Source: Gimesia algae (GTDB lineage Bacteria; Planctomycetota; Planctomycetia; Planctomycetales; Planctomycetaceae). From it: a stretch of DNA of 64,000 nucleotides. Below the pieces are notes generated by a model, which made no database searches, was not told the DNA's origin, and saw only the letters and a program-made list of their open reading frames with translations. Positions within the stretch are counted from its first letter, which is position 1; each line of letters starts with the position of its first letter. Positions 36,768 to 48,277 of the stretch are shown here, piece by piece. The stretch lies in NCBI RefSeq assembly GCF_007746795.1, contig NZ_CP036343.1, positions 3,151,369-3,215,368 of the forward strand. The letters run 5' to 3'. Position numbers and translations under genes: made by a program.

Positions 36768-39317
36768 ATGAACGAAAGGCACTTCCAGTTTAACGGTCTC
36801 GAATGGAGCGGATGGACGATTTTGAGCGTCTGTGCCGTCGTGGCGGCGCTCGTCTCCATCGTCATGCTGTTCCGTTACGAACGTCGCCTGGTCTCGTCTT
36901 CAATTGGTAACATTCTCATCACACTGCGCATTGCGGCTCTGATTTTAATTTTGCTTACCTTTCTGGAGCCCGTGCTGACCTGGTCTTTTAATGTCAATAA
37001 GACAGGACGGCTGATTGTCGCCGTGGATGTATCTGACAGTATGAATACCCAGGATCGTCATGCCAGTGATCTGGAAAAGCTGAGGCTGGCGCGCGCATTG
37101 AAAATGATCGGTAATGATCAGGTCAACAGCCGCCTGGATCGCTGGGAAGCCGCCTATGCGGCCGACCAGGAACCGCCGTGGGTAGATGGAGAGGAAACAG
37201 CGAATCCGGAAAAGCGGGAAGAACTGGCAGCCAGTCGGAAAAAAAATCTGGCGGCGATCTTTGCTGATATTGATCAGCTGTCTCGTAAAGAAATTGCACA
37301 AAAACTGTTATTGAATCCTGCGAATCCCATTCTGGAAAAACTGCAGGAACGCGGACAGGTCGATGTAGTCCTGTTTGCCGGGGATGCCGTCACGACAGAA
37401 AAGACGACCCTGGAAAAGTCACTGAATGAGGTTCCAGACCAGGTGCACATGGAACTTTCAAATCTGTCACAGGCACTGAAAAACACCGGTGGTAGTAATG
37501 AAACCAGTGAGGCACCGATCTCAGGTTATATCCTGCTGACCGACGGACGGGATAACAGTCAATTGAATCCCGTGACGATGGCGAAACAACTGGGGCAGAT
37601 GAAAGTCCCCATTTATCCGGTGATGGTCGGCACAGATCACCAGCCCAAAGATATCTCCATCGCTGACCTGGATTATCCACAGACGGCATTCAAGGATGAT
37701 CGACCTCTACTGCAGGCCCGCATCGGAACGAATGGATATGATGGCCAGGAAATCAGTGTAACCCTGAAACAAGGCGACCAGGAACTGGCAGTAAAAAGTT
37801 TTACTTCCAGCGGTGTCAGTAAACTGCTCGAGTTTGAACTGGATTCCGGAAAGCTGGGTCGGCAGGAATTCACTCTGGAAACGGAAGTCCTGCCGGGGGA
37901 AACACGCGACGACAACAACAACAAAAACTTTGCCATCAACATTGTGGATGATAAATCTCATGTGCTGTTAGTCGAGGAAACAGCACGCTGGGAATATCGA
38001 TTCCTGCACCATGCGCTGGAGCGGGATAAACGCATCGCGCTGGAACAGGTTTTATTCGAACAGCCCTACATGGGGTTGCTGCCTCAGCCGTTTTTTCCCA
38101 ATCAGCTCAAAATTAATGTACCGGTGGCAAAACCGAATGATGAGCCCGGCACTCAGGCTCATCCGTTCGCCGATCAGGATCTGATTATCATCGGTGACGT
38201 CTCCCCGGCGCATCTGGAAGAAGAAAACTGGAAGTATATCCAGACGTTTGTCGGCGATCAGGGTGGTACTCTGGTTCTGCTGGCGGGGAAAAAATTTATG
38301 CCGCTGGGTCATCATTCCCCGACACTGAACGAACTGCTGCCATTGAAATCTCCCAAAGTGATCAACTGGAATCAGACCAATTTTAAAGTCCCACCCGGCG
38401 AACGGGGTATGCGGCTGCGGCTGACCCCGGAAGGTGAAGCCGAACCCCTGATGCAGTTTGATGCCAATGCTGAAATCAATCGCGACATCTGGCAGGAACT
38501 GCCGGGGCATCTCTGGTATCTGCAGGGCGAACTGAAACCGGGGGCAACAGTCCTGGCCTATGGCGTCTCCCCGTTCAATGCCCCCCCTAATGAGAAGACC
38601 GATGGTGTCATTATCCATCGGCAGTACGGTTCAGGGCAGGTCATCTGGGTTGGTATCGACAGCACCTGGCGCTGGCGGTTTCGTGTAGGCGATCGTTATC
38701 ACCATCGCTTCTGGGGACAACTGGCCCGCTGGGCGGCTAAGAATAAAGCGGCCGCTGGAAACGAATTCGTCAAATTCAGTTTAAGCAAGACGGACATTGA
38801 TGCCGGTGAAATCACCACAGCCAGCGCCCGCTGGACCCAGGAGTATCGTGACCAGTTTCCGGATGTCAAATCAACGGTCTCCATTTTTAAAGCGTCTGAA
38901 CCAGACAAAGTACTTGCCTCGCTGGAACTGCTCAATCAAAAAAATCAGCCCCTGCTGCAGGAAGCGAATCTGCCTGCCTTGCCTGAGGGGGAATACCAGC
39001 TGAAACTGCAGACGACGCCGCCGATCGCAGGCGCGAAGGAAATCACAACCCCATTGTTTGTCCATACAATCAAAACGATTGAACTGGGAAATCTGACTTC
39101 GAATCCGCAACTACTGACAGAAATGGCGGAATCCAGTGGGGGGCAGCTGCTGACGCCGCAAACCATCAATGAGCTCATGGAATTACTGCCTTCCCTCAAA
39201 CAGGAAACGACTAAACAGGACGAAATTTCGGTCTGGGACCACTGGTTTTTTCTGATTCTGATCATGGGTATCCTGACGGTGGAGTGGGCCCTCCGTAAAT
39301 TAAACGGATTACCCTGA
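36768..39317 (+). CDS. vWA domain-containing membrane protein
   Basis: An 849-residue membrane protein. Two N-terminal helices (~17-37 and ~48-67) are followed by a vWA domain with the metal-site motif VDVSDSMNTQ and ILLTDGRDNS. A ~75-residue insertion between these motifs is rich in Lys and Glu. The C-terminal half is a GATase1-like fold (ARWEYRFLHHALERDKR, DLIIIGDVSP, VILLAGKKF-like region) with Ig-like strands, and one final helix (WFFLILIMGILTVEWALR). It is a partner of the BatA-like protein by operon context; function not established. Confidence 0.9.
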   Translation: MNERHFQFNGLEWSGWTILSVCAVVAALVSIVMLFRYERRLVSSSIGNILITLRIAALILILLTFLEPVLTWSFNVNKTGRLIVAVDVSDSMNTQDRHASDLEKLRLARALKMIGNDQVNSRLDRWEAAYAADQEPPWVDGEETANPEKREELAASRKKNLAAIFADIDQLSRKEIAQKLLLNPANPILEKLQERGQVDVVLFAGDAVTTEKTTLEKSLNEVPDQVHMELSNLSQALKNTGGSNETSEAPISGYILLTDGRDNSQLNPVTMAKQLGQMKVPIYPVMVGTDHQPKDISIADLDYPQTAFKDDRPLLQARIGTNGYDGQEISVTLKQGDQELAVKSFTSSGVSKLLEFELDSGKLGRQEFTLETEVLPGETRDDNNNKNFAINIVDDKSHVLLVEETARWEYRFLHHALERDKRIALEQVLFEQPYMGLLPQPFFPNQLKINVPVAKPNDEPGTQAHPFADQDLIIIGDVSPAHLEEENWKYIQTFVGDQGGTLVLLAGKKFMPLGHHSPTLNELLPLKSPKVINWNQTNFKVPPGERGMRLRLTPEGEAEPLMQFDANAEINRDIWQELPGHLWYLQGELKPGATVLAYGVSPFNAPPNEKTDGVIIHRQYGSGQVIWVGIDSTWRWRFRVGDRYHHRFWGQLARWAAKNKAAAGNEFVKFSLSKTDIDAGEITTASARWTQEYRDQFPDVKSTVSIFKASEPDKVLASLELLNQKNQPLLQEANLPALPEGEYQLKLQTTPPIAGAKEITTPLFVHTIKTIELGNLTSNPQLLTEMAESSGGQLLTPQTINELMELLPSLKQETTKQDEISVWDHWFFLILIMGILTVEWALRKLNGLP

Positions 39318-39420
39318 ACCAGCTTGCCAGGTTTTTGGCCTTGAAACCGGTTTTTCATCCCAATTTCATCTCAGATCTTGTTACAATAGACACTGGCGAG
39401 GTCTGCACTGCGGATGACCC

Positions 39421-39445
39421 CTGATTCGGATTCTTTTTGAATCAG
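39421..39445. other. Hairpin in the intergenic region before the DUF4175-like gene
   Basis: CTGATTC (39421-39427) pairs with GAATCAG (39439-39445) around an 11-base T-rich loop. It lies 59 bases before the ATG at 39504. The loop holds TTTTT but no T-run follows the stem, so it is not a clear terminator; it may be a weak attenuator or of no function. Confidence 0.35.
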
Positions 39446-39503
39446 ACTCGACTTGTGTGCTCGCTGAAACAGATTCCACAATCACTTCCTGTTGAGAGAA
39501 GCT

Positions 39504-42500
39504 ATGGATGGGCAGTTAGACCAATTTGTGAACGAACTGAAACGGCAATTGAACCAGCTTGATCGCCGCATTCGTTCTCTGGCGCTGTTACGAGGACTGG
39601 GGCTGGTGATACTGGTTCTGGTCTGTCTGATTACGCTGCAGATCAGTATCGATTTTCTGTTTTCGCTCGACTCCACTGCCCGCATTATCATGAGTTCCAT
39701 ATCACTGGCTGTACTGGCGGGCTGCCTCTGGTTTGGAATCCTGCGTCGGGTCATTCAAAAACGCACGCCCGTCGAACTGGCTGCGATTGTAGAGGAGTCA
39801 CAGTCTTCGCTGAATGAACGTCTGACATCCGTATTGGAACTGGCTACCGCTCAGAATGAAACCAGTTCTGTGATGATGCGGGAACGACTCGCGCGGGAAA
39901 CGATCGCCTCCCTGACGAATTTTAATATTACCGATTCCGTTCCCTCAGATCGCGCCATGCGATTCATCATGAGTGCCGGCATCGCGATTCTGCTTTTTAT
40001 TACTCCCCTGCTGTTCTGGCCCGACGCGTATAAATTGCTGCTCTCCCGCAGTGTGATCCCGTGGGGCAACTTTGCGACGGTGAGTTCACTCTATTTCGAA
40101 GTCCAGCCCGGCGATGAAACCGTCGCCCGCGGCACCGATTTGAAAATTGTGGCAGAACCACACTGGCATACAAAAAAACCGGGGCAGATCAATGACGTCT
40201 GGATTGAATGGAAAGACACTGCCGGCAAAGCAAACGCGCGTCGCATGGATCTGGACCAGGAAACCGGCTTCTATCTGACACAGTTTCCACGCCTGCTCAG
40301 CGGGTTCCAGTACACGATCTCGTCTGACCGCAGTCGCTCGAAACTATATACCATTGAAATCGCTGAGCCCCCCTCCATTACCGAAACCCTGCTGACAGTC
40401 AATTCCCCCGGCTATACTCAGAAACCAGTTGAGCAACTGACGGTGATCCCCAGCGAACTCCGCGTGATTGAGCAGAGCCTGTTGAACTTCAAATTGAAAT
40501 TTGATCGTCCGGTGACTGCAGTCGCACTGGATTATCAGCGTTACGTATCGGGAACGGAAGAGCGGCCCCCCGTAGAACAGAAAGCGTTCACGATCAGCGA
40601 AGATCAACTGTCTGCGGAACTGGATTTTCCGGTTCACAAAAGCAGCTTTCTCTATCACCTTACACTCGAAAGTCAGCAGGGTAAACTCAAGACACAAACC
40701 TCAGAGCATCTGGTTAAAGTTATTCCGGATCGTGCTCCCGAAATCGAACTCTCCCTCTACAATCAGCCGGAGTTCATTAAGCCCACCGACGGATTAACGG
40801 TGCCTGTGAAAGTTTTGGATGATTTTTCGGTCGCCGAACTGGAAATTCACGTTCAGAAACTGGAGGGCAAAGAGACTGTCATTAAGGTTCCCGCCTCACA
40901 ACTGGGGACACGCTCAGTTGATTATGAATTTAAAATCGATCTGGAAGGACTGCGTGCGCAGCAGGGAGATATCTTTACTTACCGTGTACGGGCAGCTGAC
41001 AATCGAGAAATTCCGGAACCGAATGTCGTCTGGACCACTCCCCGCGTATTCGGAATTGATAAAAACGCTGACCAGCAGTTATCGGCGGGGGTCGTCTCGC
41101 GTCAGCAGAAACTGCGGGATGCGCTGCAAAAAATCCAACAGGAATTCAAAGAGCACAAGAATCAGGTTGACCAGAAAATTGCAGAACTGAATAAGATCAA
41201 AGAAAAAGAAGCCTTAAAGGCCGAAGATCAGGAACAGTTACAGGAGCTGAGCAAACAGGAGCGTAAGCTGGCTCAAAAACTGGAAAATCTCGCCAATGAA
41301 TTACTGCAGCTCCCCCTGTATCAGAAGCTGGCAGAGCAGACACAGGAAGTCGCGCGAACGGACTTCGTCAAAAATCATGATACCCTTAAAGCAACAGCCG
41401 ACGCCGAAAATATCAAGCAGGCACGAAACGATCTGAAGCCGGTTCCCAAAGCCATGCAAGGGACCGAACAGAAACTCGAGCAACTGGCCCGCCAGTACGA
41501 CAAACTGGTCGAACTGGAAAACGACCTTTTGAATCTGAATCGACTGGCTGATGAAACAAACCATCTGGCGGACGATCTGCTGGCTTTCAATGATAAGCTG
41601 GAATCAACGAAGCCCCCGTCAGAAAAGCCGGCTCCACAACCTCAGGAAAATCCGGACGGCAAACAACCTGAGACTGAAAAATCCGAGATGGAGCGGAAGA
41701 AAGAGGCAGCCCATCAACAACGTTCCCCTGAGACGGAGAAGGAACTCGCCAATCTGCAGGCGGAACTGAAACATCGTCAGTCGCGCCTGGCAAAAGATCT
41801 GGATCAATTACTGGAACGCCGCCCTGAACTGGTTGATGCCGCCCGTAACTATCAGATGAAACAACTGGACTCACTGGTCAGACAGACTTCTCAACTGGTG
41901 GAACCGCAAACCCAACTGGCTGCAGCGATCGAAGAACAGGCTCCTGTCGCCGCCGGAAGACCAAACACACCCCAGGCAGCAGAACCGCCTGGAGAATCAA
42001 ATCCCACCGCGACGGCTCAAGGGGAGAATCCACCTGACAACAATCCTTCCCCGTCAGCAGCCTCTGCCGGACCAGCGCCTCCTCCCGCAGCGGAGGCACC
42101 ACAGAATGCCGCAGCGGCAGCAGCCGACGGCAAACCGGCGACTGCTGCTCAGTCTGCCGAACGCAAGATGAGTAATGAACCTTCGCGGGCGAAAGCAGTC
42201 CCGGCGAAAGAGGAATCCATTCTTGATCTTCAACGGCAGCAGCAGATGCTGGCGGAAGCAGCGACTAATTTCGCCCTGGAAACCGCCCAGCAATTTGGTC
42301 CTGAATCTGAACCGACCCGTAAAGCCACACAACTCGCAGAAGAATCCATCAAAGCGAAACAGGCAGCTAACGCAGGTCGTCTGCACGAAGCCAGCCAGGC
42401 AGCAAATCGTGCGTCGAAAATGGCCGATGAAATCATGCAGGCCCACAATGCACAGAACAAAGAAAATACCGAACGGGATGCCTTTCTGGAGCAGGCCGAA

Positions 42501-43565
42501 CGCATGGCAAATCTGCAACAGTCCCAGGCGGAAAAAATGGAACAGGCTTCTGCTTCCGAGCCGAAGCGACAGGAAGCCTTGCAGAATACACAACAGGCGC
42601 TCGCCCAGCAGACCCAGGCATTATCAAAAGAACTGTCTGAAACCTCGCGTAAACTGGAAACCGATCCGATCGGCTTGAAAAAAGAGAGCCAGCAGGCAGA
42701 CCGGACGCGCAAAAAAACAGATACCGCCGGCCAGGCGATGGAGAAAGCGGTCGAAGGCCTGAAAGAGGAGAATCTGGCTCAGGCAGCAGAACAGGCACAA
42801 CAGGCAGCCAAAGCACTGCAGGAAGCCGCCCGCCAGGCGCAGCAGGCCAGCAGGCAGAAAACCAAGGAGTCTCCCGTTCCGGAAAAAGTGGGGAACCAGG
42901 TAACAGATGCCGCCCAACAGTTGCGCGAAGCCCAAAAGCAATTGGAGCAGAGCCCGGAATTCAAGAACCAGTCGGATCAGTCGATGGCACAACAGGAGCA
43001 GTCCCCGCCCGGCGATGCAAAAGAAAACTCTCAAGAAGGCAACCCTGCTGACCAAAAAGAGAAAGCAACCGAATCCGGGGATGCCAAAGCCCAGGCCAAT
43101 TCTGAAGCTGGTGACAAATCACAATCGCAGGAACAGATGGCGGAAAACTCAAATAAACAACAGGGAGATTCTGAGCAACAGGGCAAACCTTCGAAATCAC
43201 GTGAAGCAGCCGAATCACTGAAACGGGCTGCGGAATCCTTGTCTCAGGCGGCGACGGAACTGAAATCAAAAGCGCAGCAGGGTTCTGATCCCGGCAAAGG
43301 ACAACAGTCACAGACCGCATCAAAAAACATGGCACAAGGCAAAGGGCAAGGCGAAAGCGAAGGCGGTGGTGCGCAGACCAGCGTGGACTTTTCTGAGTTG
43401 AAAACCAAACTGCAGGCCATGTCAGATCGCAACTGGGGTGAACTTCCCGGCCAGCTGGACACGGAAATCCTGCAAGGCTCACGAGCCCGTACCGATCCGG
43501 AATACGCCCGGTTGATCAAACATTATTTCGAAGCGATTTCCAAATCGAAACCTGAGAGTAACTGA
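39504..43565 (+). CDS. Large DUF4175-like membrane protein with long Gln/Ala/Glu-rich coiled coil
   Basis: A 1353-residue protein. Three membrane helices lie near the N terminus (~25-50, 55-80, 150-175), followed by Ig-like beta segments to ~510. Residues ~515-1310 are an extremely Gln-, Glu-, Lys- and Ala-rich coiled coil with a Pro/Ala/Asn linker at ~815-885. The C terminus ends in SDRNWGELPG and YFEAISKS, like the end of the gene cut at base 1. ATG 39504 with GAGAG 7 bases upstream is chosen over TTG 39492. It follows two vWA genes, a common planctomycete arrangement; a structural envelope role is inferred. Confidence 0.87.
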   Translation: MDGQLDQFVNELKRQLNQLDRRIRSLALLRGLGLVILVLVCLITLQISIDFLFSLDSTARIIMSSISLAVLAGCLWFGILRRVIQKRTPVELAAIVEESQSSLNERLTSVLELATAQNETSSVMMRERLARETIASLTNFNITDSVPSDRAMRFIMSAGIAILLFITPLLFWPDAYKLLLSRSVIPWGNFATVSSLYFEVQPGDETVARGTDLKIVAEPHWHTKKPGQINDVWIEWKDTAGKANARRMDLDQETGFYLTQFPRLLSGFQYTISSDRSRSKLYTIEIAEPPSITETLLTVNSPGYTQKPVEQLTVIPSELRVIEQSLLNFKLKFDRPVTAVALDYQRYVSGTEERPPVEQKAFTISEDQLSAELDFPVHKSSFLYHLTLESQQGKLKTQTSEHLVKVIPDRAPEIELSLYNQPEFIKPTDGLTVPVKVLDDFSVAELEIHVQKLEGKETVIKVPASQLGTRSVDYEFKIDLEGLRAQQGDIFTYRVRAADNREIPEPNVVWTTPRVFGIDKNADQQLSAGVVSRQQKLRDALQKIQQEFKEHKNQVDQKIAELNKIKEKEALKAEDQEQLQELSKQERKLAQKLENLANELLQLPLYQKLAEQTQEVARTDFVKNHDTLKATADAENIKQARNDLKPVPKAMQGTEQKLEQLARQYDKLVELENDLLNLNRLADETNHLADDLLAFNDKLESTKPPSEKPAPQPQENPDGKQPETEKSEMERKKEAAHQQRSPETEKELANLQAELKHRQSRLAKDLDQLLERRPELVDAARNYQMKQLDSLVRQTSQLVEPQTQLAAAIEEQAPVAAGRPNTPQAAEPPGESNPTATAQGENPPDNNPSPSAASAGPAPPPAAEAPQNAAAAAADGKPATAAQSAERKMSNEPSRAKAVPAKEESILDLQRQQQMLAEAATNFALETAQQFGPESEPTRKATQLAEESIKAKQAANAGRLHEASQAANRASKMADEIMQAHNAQNKENTERDAFLEQAERMANLQQSQAEKMEQASASEPKRQEALQNTQQALAQQTQALSKELSETSRKLETDPIGLKKESQQADRTRKKTDTAGQAMEKAVEGLKEENLAQAAEQAQQAAKALQEAARQAQQASRQKTKESPVPEKVGNQVTDAAQQLREAQKQLEQSPEFKNQSDQSMAQQEQSPPGDAKENSQEGNPADQKEKATESGDAKAQANSEAGDKSQSQEQMAENSNKQQGDSEQQGKPSKSREAAESLKRAAESLSQAATELKSKAQQGSDPGKGQQSQTASKNMAQGKGQGESEGGGAQTSVDFSELKTKLQAMSDRNWGELPGQLDTEILQGSRARTDPEYARLIKHYFEAISKSKPESN

Positions 43566-43599
43566 ACTCATCACTCTGACAGATCCCCTGGATTCATTT

Positions 43600-44640
43600 A
43601 TGATTCGCTGGCTCCCGACTTCGTTACTTCTGATTTCCCTGTTGCTGCCTGCCAACATCAGCCGGGCTCAGGAACTGGATGCACAGAAGAAACAGCTGGA
43701 TGCCAGTATTCAGCGGGCGGTGCAGTTTCTGGCAAACTCACAACAGCCTTCCGGTGCGTGGTCTTTCAATTCTTACGGCGAATCGACGGCGGCCACTTCC
43801 CTGGCGATTATGGCGTTCATGGCTGCCGGCTATGTTCCCGAAGAAGGACCCTACGGTGATCAGATCAACAAAGGGATCGACTGGGTCCTCGCACACCAGG
43901 CTGACAATGGGCTGGTGGTACATCATAAGAGCCACGGGCCGATGTACAGTCACGGAATCAGCACGCTGATGCTGGCAGAAGTCGCCGGGATGCTCAAAGG
44001 GGAGCGTGAGAAAAAATGCAGAGAGGTACTGGAACGCGCGGTCAAACTGATCGTCTCTGCCCAGAATGTCAACAAAGACAAACGGAACGCAGGAGGCTGG
44101 CGTTATACGCAGACCAGTACCGACAGTGATCTGAGCGTAACCGGCTGGCAGTTACTGGCGTTACGGGCCGCCAAGAATATTGGCTGTGATATTTCCAAAG
44201 ATCACATCGATAAAGCCGTCGCTTATGTACGCAACTGTCGCGGAAGAAATAACGTGGGTTTTGCCTATCAACCAGGTGGTGCTCCCAGTGCCACACGCAC
44301 AGGAACCGGAATTTTAGCGCTGGAAATCTGTGGCCAGCATCATACCCGCGATGCGCTGGAAGCCAGTGATTACCTGATCCAGAAACCATTGCATCCTGAT
44401 GAATTCTATTACTTTTACGGTGCCTACTATTGCAGTGTCGGCATGTTTCAAATGGGGGGCGAGTACTGGCAAAAAACACGGGACGCGATTGTCCCCCAAC
44501 TGCTGGAAACCCAGAAACACGATGGCAGCTGGCTCGCCACGAAAGGGAGCGAAAAACAGGCAGGGAAAGTTTACGCGACTTCCCTGGCAGTGCTCGCGTT
44601 GGCGGTGGAATATCAGTACCTGCCTATCTACCAGCGATAA
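43600..44640 (+). CDS. Exported prenyltransferase/squalene-cyclase-repeat protein
   Basis: A 346-residue protein with a signal peptide ending ISRAQ. The mature part is an alpha/alpha-toroid of the prenyltransferase/squalene-oxidase repeat type: repeats such as LANSQQPSGAWSFN, LAHQADNGLVV, GGWRYTQTSTDSDLSVTGWQLLAL and LLETQKHDGSWLA. The catalytic DxDD of squalene cyclases and the zinc ligands of prenyltransferases are not evident, so enzymatic activity is doubtful. It closes the BatA/vWA cluster, 34 bases after the DUF4175-like gene, and probably binds a partner or ligand at the cell surface. Confidence 0.86.
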   Translation: MIRWLPTSLLLISLLLPANISRAQELDAQKKQLDASIQRAVQFLANSQQPSGAWSFNSYGESTAATSLAIMAFMAAGYVPEEGPYGDQINKGIDWVLAHQADNGLVVHHKSHGPMYSHGISTLMLAEVAGMLKGEREKKCREVLERAVKLIVSAQNVNKDKRNAGGWRYTQTSTDSDLSVTGWQLLALRAAKNIGCDISKDHIDKAVAYVRNCRGRNNVGFAYQPGGAPSATRTGTGILALEICGQHHTRDALEASDYLIQKPLHPDEFYYFYGAYYCSVGMFQMGGEYWQKTRDAIVPQLLETQKHDGSWLATKGSEKQAGKVYATSLAVLALAVEYQYLPIYQR

Positions 44641-44893
44641 GTTCTGGGCATGCCATTTGGGGGGATGGTCCGTTTCCCAGGCGATTCTGAAGACTTTCAC
44701 AGAAAAACCGGCCAAACCAGGTGGTCCTGGCCAGCGCGACTATTAGATATCTCCCTGTCAACAAAAGGGTTACCCCATTCCCATAATCCAGGGCTGCCAC
44801 GAATTGACCTTGGTGAACCCGCTGGTTATCTTTAAAATTCGCTTCTGACTTTTGCCTGCTTACATTGACCTTAGCCCCTCTGGATACCTGACT

Positions 44894-46219
<1,326 letters not shown>

Positions 46220-46310
46220 GCTCGCGTTACATGATCAGGATGATCACACACGAGCCAAAAACCGAACCGCAGTTCAAATTTGTCTGGTAGTAAAGGATGA
46301 CTGGCCAATT

Positions 46311-46841
46311 ATGTTTCAATTGAGCGATACCAATACAGTACTGACGGGGGTGTTACTCTTAACGGTTGCCTGGGCGTTGCGTAAAAACTTTCGATATCAG
46401 CAGCAGGTACGAAATCGCAATCCACTGGACGAAGCACAACAGGAGCTTTCCAGTCTGGAACAGAACCAGTTCAACCGACTCAATCAGCTGGAAATCAAGC
46501 TGTATGAGTACGGCAGAGAAATAGAATCCCGCAGCGATGATCGTCTGCGTGTGCTCGACGAACTGTTGCGGGAAGCCGATCAGGAAATCAACCGATTACG
46601 CCAGCAACTGGCGCTCACACAACAGAAGCAGAGTGAACCGGGCCAGGAGGCTGGCCCCGATGTTCTCATATACGAAAAATCCCAGCCCCTGTCTGCCACT
46701 GCAGAAAAGCGGCTGATGATGGTTTATCTGAGCCAGGCCGGTTTTTCAGCTCAGGAAATCAGTAACTGTTTTCAGTGCAAGCGGGAAGAGGTAGAACGGG
46801 TCCTGGCAGAAGACTGCCCTCCCGGTTCAGAGATCGCCTGA
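46311..46841 (+). CDS. Small membrane-anchored coiled-coil protein
   Basis: A 176-residue protein starting at ATG 46311; the open frame extends upstream only because it runs through the larC repeat in another frame. It has one N-terminal membrane helix (VLLLTVAWAL), a coiled coil at ~35-110, a linker, and a C-terminal segment (LMMVYLSQAGFSAQEISNCFQCKREEVERVL) resembling a helix-turn-helix like sigma region 4. I cannot assign a function. It lies 91 bases after larC and converges on the DUF1501 gene. Confidence 0.75.
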   Translation: MFQLSDTNTVLTGVLLLTVAWALRKNFRYQQQVRNRNPLDEAQQELSSLEQNQFNRLNQLEIKLYEYGREIESRSDDRLRVLDELLREADQEINRLRQQLALTQQKQSEPGQEAGPDVLIYEKSQPLSATAEKRLMMVYLSQAGFSAQEISNCFQCKREEVERVLAEDCPPGSEIA

Positions 46842-46883
46842 GCCTTGAGCCTGATTGCTTTTAGACTGTGTCCAGTTTTACTG

Positions 46884-46933
46884 TAGCGTCTCTTGCGGTA
46901 TTTGGACCGGGTATCATAGATTGAGAGACGCTA
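46884..46933. terminator. Inverted repeat between convergent genes, possible bidirectional terminator
   Basis: TAGCGTCTCT (46884-46893) is the exact reverse complement of AGAGACGCTA (46924-46933), with a 30-base loop. It sits in the 119 bases between the ends of the coiled-coil gene (+) and the DUF1501 gene (-). There is no T-run on either side, so termination is uncertain. Confidence 0.4.
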
Positions 46934-46960
46934 TCGTTATCTGTGACGCGCTCTCGCTGC

Positions 46961-48136
46961 TCAGCCGCTGATCAATTCGCCAATCGGGGAAGCATCGACG
47001 AGTCTGATCTCTTCCTGGTCAGTACGCGCCAGACAGCTGCCGGGATTTAATCCCAGATGATGGTAGATGGTCGCCGTCAATTCAGACGCATGGACCGGAC
47101 GCTCGACCGGCGCACTCGCTCGCGCATCGCTGGCTCCAATGACCTGACCACCGGGTGTCCCGCCCCCGGCGACGAGCGCGGACCAGACATGTGGCCAATG
47201 ATCTCGGCCGCCGTGAGCATTCACCTGGGGGGTGCGACCGAATTCGCCCGTAGCCATGACCAGCGTATCATCGAGTAAGCCCCGAGCGGAAAGATCATCG
47301 AGCAACGTTGAGAGTGCTTTGTCAAAAGCGGGCCCCAGTGAATCTCGATATTCATAAACTTTACCAGAGGTCCCTGCCCCGGTCCCGTGACAATCCCAGG
47401 TCAACTGCTGATGCAGATCATCAAACAGATTGACGACAACACACCGCGTGCCCCGTTCTACCAGCTGACGTGCCTGCAGTAACAGTCTGCCAAAGCGATG
47501 CTTACCGTATTGCTGTTGAATCGCCTTGGATTCTCCCGTAATTTCGATCTCAAATTCAGCCGCAGAGGACTCTCCGACTGCTGTCGCCGGTTCAAAGTCT
47601 TCTCCCAGGAATGTAGCCTGCTGCCCGCGATAGGTATTCACTCCGAGTGACGTGACCTGTCGAGGTAAGACCACGAAGGGAGGTGCATCTCCACGGGGCC
47701 CCCACTGTCGCGCGATGACAGAACCAAAGCAGGGATAATTCAATGCTCCCCGGGAAAGTCGGCCGGTCATAAGCAGCTGGTGGCCGGTTTCGTGGATCGG
47801 CGCGGCATCATGATATAGGGAACGCACGAGGGAAAACTGGCCGGTGCGTTGTGCTAACTGGGGAAACGCTTCGCTCAGAAAGACACCGGGAATGGTGGTC
47901 GAAATCGCTTTGAGTGGCCCCCTGATTTCTGAGGGTGCTTCCGGTTTGGGATCGAAGGTTTCCAGCTGGCTGGCCCCCCCGGTCAGCATGATGAAAATAC
48001 AGTTTTTGCGGGAACGATCCCTTTGAGTGGTCGCCAGGGCGGCGCGTTCCGCCATCGACAGTCCGACGAAGCTCAAACTGCCCACACGCAGGAAATCGCG
48101 TCGTGAAACTTCCGATTGATTTTGACTGGAACTCAT
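46961..48136 (-). CDS. DUF1501 domain-containing protein with Tat signal
   Basis: A 391-residue protein with a twin-arginine signal (SRRDFLRVGSLSFVGLS). The mature part has the DUF1501 blocks CIFIMLTGGASQLETFDPKP, IHETGHQLLMTGR, SVIARQWGPRG, LLDDTLVMATGEFGRTP and GGRDHWPHVWSALVAGGG. DUF1501 belongs to the alkaline phosphatase/sulfatase fold and is amplified in planctomycetes; its reaction is unknown. It is usually paired with a DUF1549/DUF1553 gene, but none is adjacent here. Confidence 0.93.
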   Translation of the reverse strand: MSSSQNQSEVSRRDFLRVGSLSFVGLSMAERAALATTQRDRSRKNCIFIMLTGGASQLETFDPKPEAPSEIRGPLKAISTTIPGVFLSEAFPQLAQRTGQFSLVRSLYHDAAPIHETGHQLLMTGRLSRGALNYPCFGSVIARQWGPRGDAPPFVVLPRQVTSLGVNTYRGQQATFLGEDFEPATAVGESSAAEFEIEITGESKAIQQQYGKHRFGRLLLQARQLVERGTRCVVVNLFDDLHQQLTWDCHGTGAGTSGKVYEYRDSLGPAFDKALSTLLDDLSARGLLDDTLVMATGEFGRTPQVNAHGGRDHWPHVWSALVAGGGTPGGQVIGASDARASAPVERPVHASELTATIYHHLGLNPGSCLARTDQEEIRLVDASPIGELISG

Positions 48137-48277
48137 AGCCTATATTACTCACTTCTTTTCAGAGTGTTTTTACTTAATCGGGGTCATCATATTATAACAG
48201 CCTTCCACTATAGTCGAAGAATTCCTCTCTGGAATTCAACCTGTTTCTGGAACTTCCACCGCAAAACTCAAAGTTCA

